From Planctomycetota bacterium (lineage in GTDB: Bacteria; Planctomycetota; UBA11346): a DNA stretch of 9,327 nucleotides. A program made the translations under genes and the position numbers. The notes under the pieces were generated by a model that saw only the letters and a list, made by a program, of their open reading frames with translations, did no database searches and was not told where the DNA came from. Positions 6,445-9,327 of this stretch are shown in pieces. The stretch's first letter is position 1, and every line of letters begins with the position of its first letter. The stretch spans positions 1-9,327 of the forward strand of contig JACDEC010000092.1 in NCBI GenBank assembly GCA_013816645.1, written 5' to 3'.

Positions 6445-6834
6445 TCAGCGACTGCGCTTCGCCGCGGTCTTGGCGCGCTTGACCGGCTTCTTGGCGGCGG
6501 GCTTGCGCTTGGTCGCCGCCTTGGCACCGGCCTTCTTCTTCGCGCCGGCCTTCTTCTTGGCGCTGGGCTTCGCCTTGGCGCTGGGCTTCGCCTTGCCATC
6601 GGTCAGCGCTTTGGCGCCGGCCTGGGCCGCGCGCGCCGCAGCCCGGCCCTTGGTTTCGATGACATCGCCGACCTGCACGGCGACCGCGCCGACCGCGCTG
6701 GACAACCGTACGGTGGCTTCCGCCACCTTGCCGAAGCTGTCCACGGCCTTGGCCAGCTTCGCGCTCGTGACCTGGGCCAGGGAGCCGAGCTTGCGGGCCA
6801 GCGGGGAAGCAGGGCGGGTGCGTGTTTCGCTCAT
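6445..6834 (-). CDS. Histone H1-like lysine/alanine-rich protein
   Basis: A 129-aa protein: residues 1-78 are a moderately amphipathic helical part (PLARKLGSLAQVTSAKLAKAV, EATVRLSSAVGAVAVQVGDV), and about 79-129 are a Lys/Ala/Pro tail like eukaryotic H1 and bacterial H1-like proteins (KAKPSA, KKKAGA, KPAAKKPVK, TAAKRSR). The tail should bind nucleic acid non-specifically; it might instead contact the membrane surface or polyphosphate. The ATG at 6834-6832 follows a strong AAGGAAAA ribosome site that begins right after the DUF1328 stop (11-nt gap). The tail contains four 6-residue repeats encoded by 18-bp units. It sits between a small membrane protein and the PLD gene. The N-terminal half could be a coiled coil or amphipathic membrane-binding helix. 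Family-level name only. Confidence 0.8.
   Translation of the reverse strand: MSETRTRPASPLARKLGSLAQVTSAKLAKAVDSFGKVAEATVRLSSAVGAVAVQVGDVIETKGRAAARAAQAGAKALTDGKAKPSAKAKPSAKKKAGAKKKAGAKAATKRKPAAKKPVKRAKTAAKRSR
6523..6594 (-). repeat. 18-bp tandem repeats in the H1-like tail (KAKPSA x2, KKKAGA x2)
   Basis: Residues 81-104 are KAKPSA, KAKPSA, KKKAGA, KKKAGA. At the DNA level the first pair is a perfect 18-bp tandem duplication (6559-6576 and 6577-6594), and the second pair matches over at least 14 of 18 bases (6527-6540 versus 6545-6558). Near-identical DNA, including wobble positions, points to recent slippage-type expansion of the tail. Confidence 0.8.
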
Positions 6835-6845
6835 GGGTTTTCCTT

Positions 6846-7016
6846 TCAGATCCGGGTGCGGCCGCGCCGGCCGAGGATGAACGACACGATCGTGACGATC
6901 AGGAACACGACGAAGAGGATCTTGGCGATGTCCGCCGTGCTCTCCGAGATGCCACCGAAGCCGAAGAGGGCCGCGACCAGCGAGATGATGAAGAAGACGA
7001 CCGTCCAGTAGAGCAT
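6846..7016 (-). CDS. DUF1328 (YtjA-like) small membrane protein
   Basis: A 56-aa protein, the normal size for the DUF1328/YtjA family. It has two hydrophobic segments, MLYWTVVFFIISLVAALFGF (1-20) and AKILFVVFLIVTIVSFILG (31-49), separated by the family's typical GGISESTADI loop, and ends in a basic tail RRGRTRI. The family is widespread in bacteria and often found with stress-response genes; its molecular role is unknown. The ATG is at 7016-7014. It lies 42 nt downstream of the DUF3185 gene and 11 nt upstream of the H1-like gene, inside the same operon. It is too short for many gene callers. Confidence 0.9.
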   Translation of the reverse strand: MLYWTVVFFIISLVAALFGFGGISESTADIAKILFVVFLIVTIVSFILGRRGRTRI

Positions 7017-7058
7017 GGGTATTTCGTTCCGTTGAGGTTGTTGTTGGGATGCGATCGA

Positions 7059-7268
7059 TCAGGCGACGCGCGAGCGCGAGCGCCCGAGCACCACCGCACC
7101 GGCGACCAGGGCCGCGACGCCGCCGACCATCATCCAGACCGCCTTGTCCGTCGGCGAGCCGGTGAAGAACTTCGAGACGTCGGAGGAGAAGGACTCTGCC
7201 GAACTGATGCCGAAGATGAGCAGGACGACGCCGACTGCGAGCAGGACGAAACCGATTGGGTTTTTCAT
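7059..7268 (-). CDS. DUF3185 family small membrane protein
   Basis: A 69-aa protein with two membrane segments: IGFVLLAVGVVLLIFGI (about 4-20) and AVWMMVGGVAALVAGAVVLG (about 44-63). They flank a loop SSAESFSSDVSKFFTGSPTDK, whose FTGxPTDK pattern is characteristic of DUF3185. The start at 7268 is preferred because GGAG (7276-7279 region) lies about 7 nt upstream; an in-frame ATG 12 nt earlier (MEYH) is the alternative. It is the first gene of the operon that continues with DUF1328, H1-like and PLD genes. Function is unknown; the company of small membrane proteins suggests an envelope or general-stress role (inference). Confidence 0.85.
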   Translation of the reverse strand: MKNPIGFVLLAVGVVLLIFGISSAESFSSDVSKFFTGSPTDKAVWMMVGGVAALVAGAVVLGRSRSRVA

Positions 7269-7400
7269 GTGATACTCCATTCCTAGGCCCCATCGTGCGA
7301 GGTTTCCGAGCCTTGCCGTCTCGCACCGTGCCAGTTTGTACGCCTGTCGAAGGTTGTAGGAGCACGGTCGGATAGCTGTTGGTCGGCCCGCGAACAACCG

Positions 7401-7460
7401 TGCCTGTCACTTCGACGCCGTGCCTGGCACATCGACGCCGTGCCTGGCACATCGACGCCG
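7401..7460. repeat. Three tandem 20-bp repeats with GTGCCTGGCAC palindrome
   Basis: The unit TGCCTGGCACATCGACGCCG occurs at 7421-7440 and 7441-7460, identical, and once at 7401-7420 with two changes (TGCCTGTCACTTCGACGCCG). Each junction creates the hyphenated palindrome GTGCC-T-GGCAC (7420-7430, 7440-7450), which is broken in the first copy. A related CCGTGCCAG is at 7326-7334. The 20-bp period is close to two helical turns. Either a regulator-binding array or a simple repeat. Confidence 0.75.
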
Positions 7461-7478
7461 ACTCGCTGGCCAATGAAA

Positions 7479-7504
7479 GACGGCCGCCCCGGAGGGCGGC
7501 CGTC
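7479..7504 (-). terminator. Hairpin terminator for the DUF2961 gene
   Basis: An 11-bp perfect stem GACGGCCGCCC (7479-7489) and GGGCGGCCGTC (7494-7504) closes a 4-nt loop. Read on the minus strand it is followed by TTTCATT, a modest U-tract, which suits termination of the minus-strand gene ending at 7672, about 170 nt upstream. On the plus strand no T-run follows. It also shields the DUF3185 operon from read-through. Confidence 0.6.
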
Positions 7505-7671
7505 GCTGCCTCTGACGAGGCTGATGCGTGTTCGTAACGAGATGCTCCGGACGGGCCGGTGGCGTCTCTCCCAGGTGCCCTTAGCCGCGAGCGCGGCGCC
7601 CTGATGGAGCGCATCCTAGCACGCGCCACGCGTACCGCGCCGAAGACCAGACGATGTTCAACGCCGTCCCG

Positions 7672-8766
7672 TCAGATCACCTCGAGCAGATCCTTGCCCG
7701 GCAGCGACGGGAACGGAGCGGTCGGCAACTGCTGGTACCAGAATGCCACCGAGGCGATGTCGTCCTGCAGCGGCAGGAACTTCCAGCCGCTGCGCCATCC
7801 GAGCGCCTGGACGGTGATGCGCAGGTCGCTGGCGAAGCGGATCGGGTCGGGGATGTGCCAGCGGTACATGCCGAAGCGCTGCTGGGAGCGGTACAGGCCG
7901 TCGGGACGGATGACCTGGGGCAGGCCGGCGTAAGCGGTGTTGTACTCGACGTAGCGGGTCGGTCCGCCGTCGGCGTTCTCGAAATCGTGCGAGCCGCAGA
8001 TGTAGTCCTCGGTGCCGGTGCCGCAGATCGTGGGGTATTCGCGATCGCCATCGAGGTAGAACTTGATCTCGCCCTCGCCCCACCAGCCGCCGTTGTTGAC
8101 CCCCCAGGCGAGGTAGGTACCGATGTACTGGCCGCGCCCGCGCACCCCGTCGAGGATGGTGTACGGTACCTTGTACTTCGTCGGGTTCTCGCGGCGGAAC
8201 TGGGCGTGGAAGTAGGCGGACTGCTCGGGCACCTCGGCGAGCGCGTAGTCGATCTGGTAGTAGATCTCGGTGTTCTCCGGGAGCAGCGATTCGAGGGTGA
8301 TGCGGCAGCGCCGGCGGAACGGCATCTCCCAGTAGCAGTTCTGCCCGCACTTCGGGTTCACCGTCACCGCCAGCGAGTTGACCTGCGCGCCGCCCCAGCC
8401 GTTGGCGAAGAAGTCGCCGAGCGGGCATTCGACCGACGGCTGCTCCTGCGCGTCCCAGTAGATGCGCAGGATCAGCCAGCGCATGGGCAGCGCGGTGTTG
8501 CCCTGGGTGATCCACAGATGCTGGATGGCGCCGGGCCCGGCGATGTCGGCGAGCTCGCGGACCTCGCCGGGCTTGACCACGATCTTGGGCGACATCTTCC
8601 AGCCGATCCCGAGGTCGCCGACGCAGGATTTCGACGCGCCGTCGGTTGCCATCCCGCCCTTGCCCTTCTCGCCGGTGAAATTCTCGGCCGAGATCGAGCG
8701 CGATTGGGCGTTCGCGACCCAGGAGAGGTTGCCGAGATGGGTGCCGAGGCCGTTGAACGCCGTCAT
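7672..8766 (-). CDS. DUF2961 / GH172-like glycosidase
   Basis: A 364-aa protein of the DUF2961 family, members of which are classed as glycoside hydrolase family 172 (difructose-dianhydride I-forming enzymes and alpha-D-arabinofuranosidases). The double jelly-roll signature regions are present: an N-terminal SRSISAENFTGEKGKGGMA, the middle GPGAIQHLWIT and RIYWDAQEQPSVECPLGDFF, and the active-site region WWGEGEIKFYLDGD then CGTGTEDY. E233 and E253, about 20 residues apart, correspond by motif to the two catalytic glutamates of the family. There is no signal peptide, so it should be cytosolic and act on an imported oligosaccharide. ATG at 8766 with GGAG about 8 nt upstream. It diverges from an AraC regulator. 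It is a stand-alone transcription unit ended by the hairpin at 7479-7504. Substrate not determinable here. Confidence 0.9.
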   Translation of the reverse strand: MTAFNGLGTHLGNLSWVANAQSRSISAENFTGEKGKGGMATDGASKSCVGDLGIGWKMSPKIVVKPGEVRELADIAGPGAIQHLWITQGNTALPMRWLILRIYWDAQEQPSVECPLGDFFANGWGGAQVNSLAVTVNPKCGQNCYWEMPFRRRCRITLESLLPENTEIYYQIDYALAEVPEQSAYFHAQFRRENPTKYKVPYTILDGVRGRGQYIGTYLAWGVNNGGWWGEGEIKFYLDGDREYPTICGTGTEDYICGSHDFENADGGPTRYVEYNTAYAGLPQVIRPDGLYRSQQRFGMYRWHIPDPIRFASDLRITVQALGWRSGWKFLPLQDDIASVAFWYQQLPTAPFPSLPGKDLLEVI

Positions 8767-8841
8767 GCTGTGCTCCGTAGGGGTGGTATGTACGGATCTT
8801 GGTGAATGGATGACCGTCCTGGAATGGCTCGCCTGCTGGTC

Positions 8842-8847
8842 GAGGTG
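8842..8847 (+). promoter_or_regulatory. Ribosome binding site that decides the AraC start
   Basis: GAGGTG lies 9 nt before the ATG at 8857. In-frame upstream ATGs at 8806 and 8824 lack a comparable site at proper distance, and the ATG at 8863 is too far (15 nt). Confidence 0.6.
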
Positions 8848-8856
8848 TCGTATCTT

Positions 8857-9327
8857 ATGCCCATGCTCGCCCCGGCGCCGCCCTTCCGCTCATTCTACCC
8901 GACCTCGCCGATCGCCGGCCGCGAGCTCGCGGTCTTCGCGCTGGGCGTCGAGGAGTGGATGCCTCCGGTGATCGTCGATCGGCCCCAGGGCAGCGGCGAC
9001 TGGCTGTTCATGGCCTTCCACCAGGAGGTGGTGCTGCGCATCGACGGCGTCGAGCGACAGGTGCCGGGCCCGTCGCTGATGATCTGGAGCCCGCGCCGGG
9101 CGCACTGGTACGGCAACCTGTCCGGGCGCTGGCGGCATTCGTGGATGCACGCTCAGGGTTCCGCGGTGGCCCGAGCCCTGGCCGAGGCCGGCACGCCCGT
9201 CGACCGCCCGCTGATCGGCGTGCCCGCCCGGGTGCTCGAACAGGCGGTCGCCGCGATGCACGACGAGGTCGAGCGCGAGCGGACGCCGGACCCGGCCATC
9301 ATCGAACTGCAGCTGCGCGCGCTGGCC
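8857..9327 (+). CDS. AraC-family transcriptional regulator, N-terminal part (3' end outside window)
   Basis: A 157-codon open frame runs to the window end. It begins with a short Pro-rich arm (MPMLAPAPPF), then an AraC-type cupin sensor: DWLFMAFHQEVVLRIDGVERQVPG, followed by the typical loop SLMIWSPRRAHWYGN (proline then histidine/tyrosine) and GRWRHSWMHAQG. Helical segments follow (AVARALAEAG; RVLEQAVAAMHDEVERE; AIIELQLRALA), as in the dimerisation linker. The helix-turn-helix domain would lie beyond the window. Its start is 90 bp from the start of the divergent DUF2961 gene, so it probably controls it in response to a sugar (inference). Compared with the other truncated regulator at 1-431 it is clearly a different sequence but the same fold. 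Longer starts at 8806 and 8824 are possible but less supported. Confidence 0.8.
   Translation, partial: MPMLAPAPPFRSFYPTSPIAGRELAVFALGVEEWMPPVIVDRPQGSGDWLFMAFHQEVVLRIDGVERQVPGPSLMIWSPRRAHWYGNLSGRWRHSWMHAQGSAVARALAEAGTPVDRPLIGVPARVLEQAVAAMHDEVERERTPDPAIIELQLRALA

Larger units (their letters stand above)
7269..7671. other. 403-bp non-coding region between DUF3185 and DUF2961 genes
   Basis: No convincing gene is seen on either strand. It must hold the promoter of the minus-strand DUF3185 operon, but no clear -35/-10 or extracytoplasmic sigma site stands out. It also contains a three-copy 20-bp repeat (7401-7460), a GC-rich terminator hairpin (7479-7504) and a short inverted repeat GCCGCG-AG-CGCGGC (7584-7597) without a T-run. 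Confidence 0.6.

Noticed and set aside
6438..6599. N-terminal extension of the PLD protein to 6599
   Set aside because: The extension is a repetitive Arg/Pro shadow of the H1-like gene tail; the start at 6437 follows that gene's stop by 7 nt.
7401..7460. CRISPR array
   Set aside because: Units are contiguous 20-mers with no spacers between them and no cas genes nearby.
7584..7597. Second terminator (GCCGCG-AG-CGCGGC)
   Set aside because: The loop is only 2 nt and no T-run follows on either strand.
7559..8805. Plus-strand open frames opposite the DUF2961 gene
   Set aside because: Antisense to a clear family member and lacking recognisable motifs or start signals.

Overview
The window is very GC-rich (about two thirds G+C by eye) and densely coding. 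Its gene mix is typical of carbohydrate-degrading, free-living bacteria of the Planctomycetota/Verrucomicrobiota/Lentisphaerota type: AraC regulators with divergent sugar genes, a phytanoyl-CoA dioxygenase-family protein, an L-fuconate-dehydratase-like enolase-superfamily enzyme, and a DUF2961 (GH172-like) glycosidase. This lineage call is an inference from gene content. There is no rRNA gene or other phylogenetic marker here.

Left part (1-4114): a truncated AraC-family regulator on the minus strand (1-431) diverges from a tight four-gene plus-strand operon (633-4114). The operon encodes a 91-aa DUF4177-like small protein, a PhyH-family Fe(II)/2-oxoglutarate dioxygenase, an L-fuconate dehydratase-like enzyme and an extended SDR sugar dehydrogenase/epimerase. 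Two junctions are ATGA stop/start overlaps. The divergent promoter region carries an unusual cluster of ATGCC boxes that may be the regulator's operator. The likely theme is oxidation and dehydration of a deoxy-sugar or sugar acid. The dioxygenase is an unusual partner for a fuconate-type dehydratase, and the substrate is not certain.

Middle part (4111-7268): a 155-nt, nearly symmetrical palindromic element (4116-4270) lies exactly between two CTAG tetranucleotides. Each CTAG supplies the TAG stop of one of two convergent genes, so the element appears to have inserted into a shared, self-complementary stop codon. Beyond it on the minus strand are two unrecognised small genes (4272-4499 and 4492-4962). 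They are followed upstream by a compact minus-strand operon, in transcription order DUF3185 membrane protein, DUF1328 (YtjA-like) membrane protein, histone-H1-like lysine-rich protein, and a two-HKD phospholipase D/cardiolipin synthase-like protein. This set looks like an envelope or stress module.

Right part (7269-9327): a 403-bp non-coding stretch carries a tandem 20-bp repeat built on a GTGCCTGGCAC palindrome and a GC-rich hairpin terminator. Then comes a minus-strand DUF2961/GH172-like glycosidase (7672-8766). A second AraC-family regulator (8857 to the window end, truncated) diverges from it and is its probable local regulator. No tRNA, rRNA, CRISPR array or transposase gene was found.
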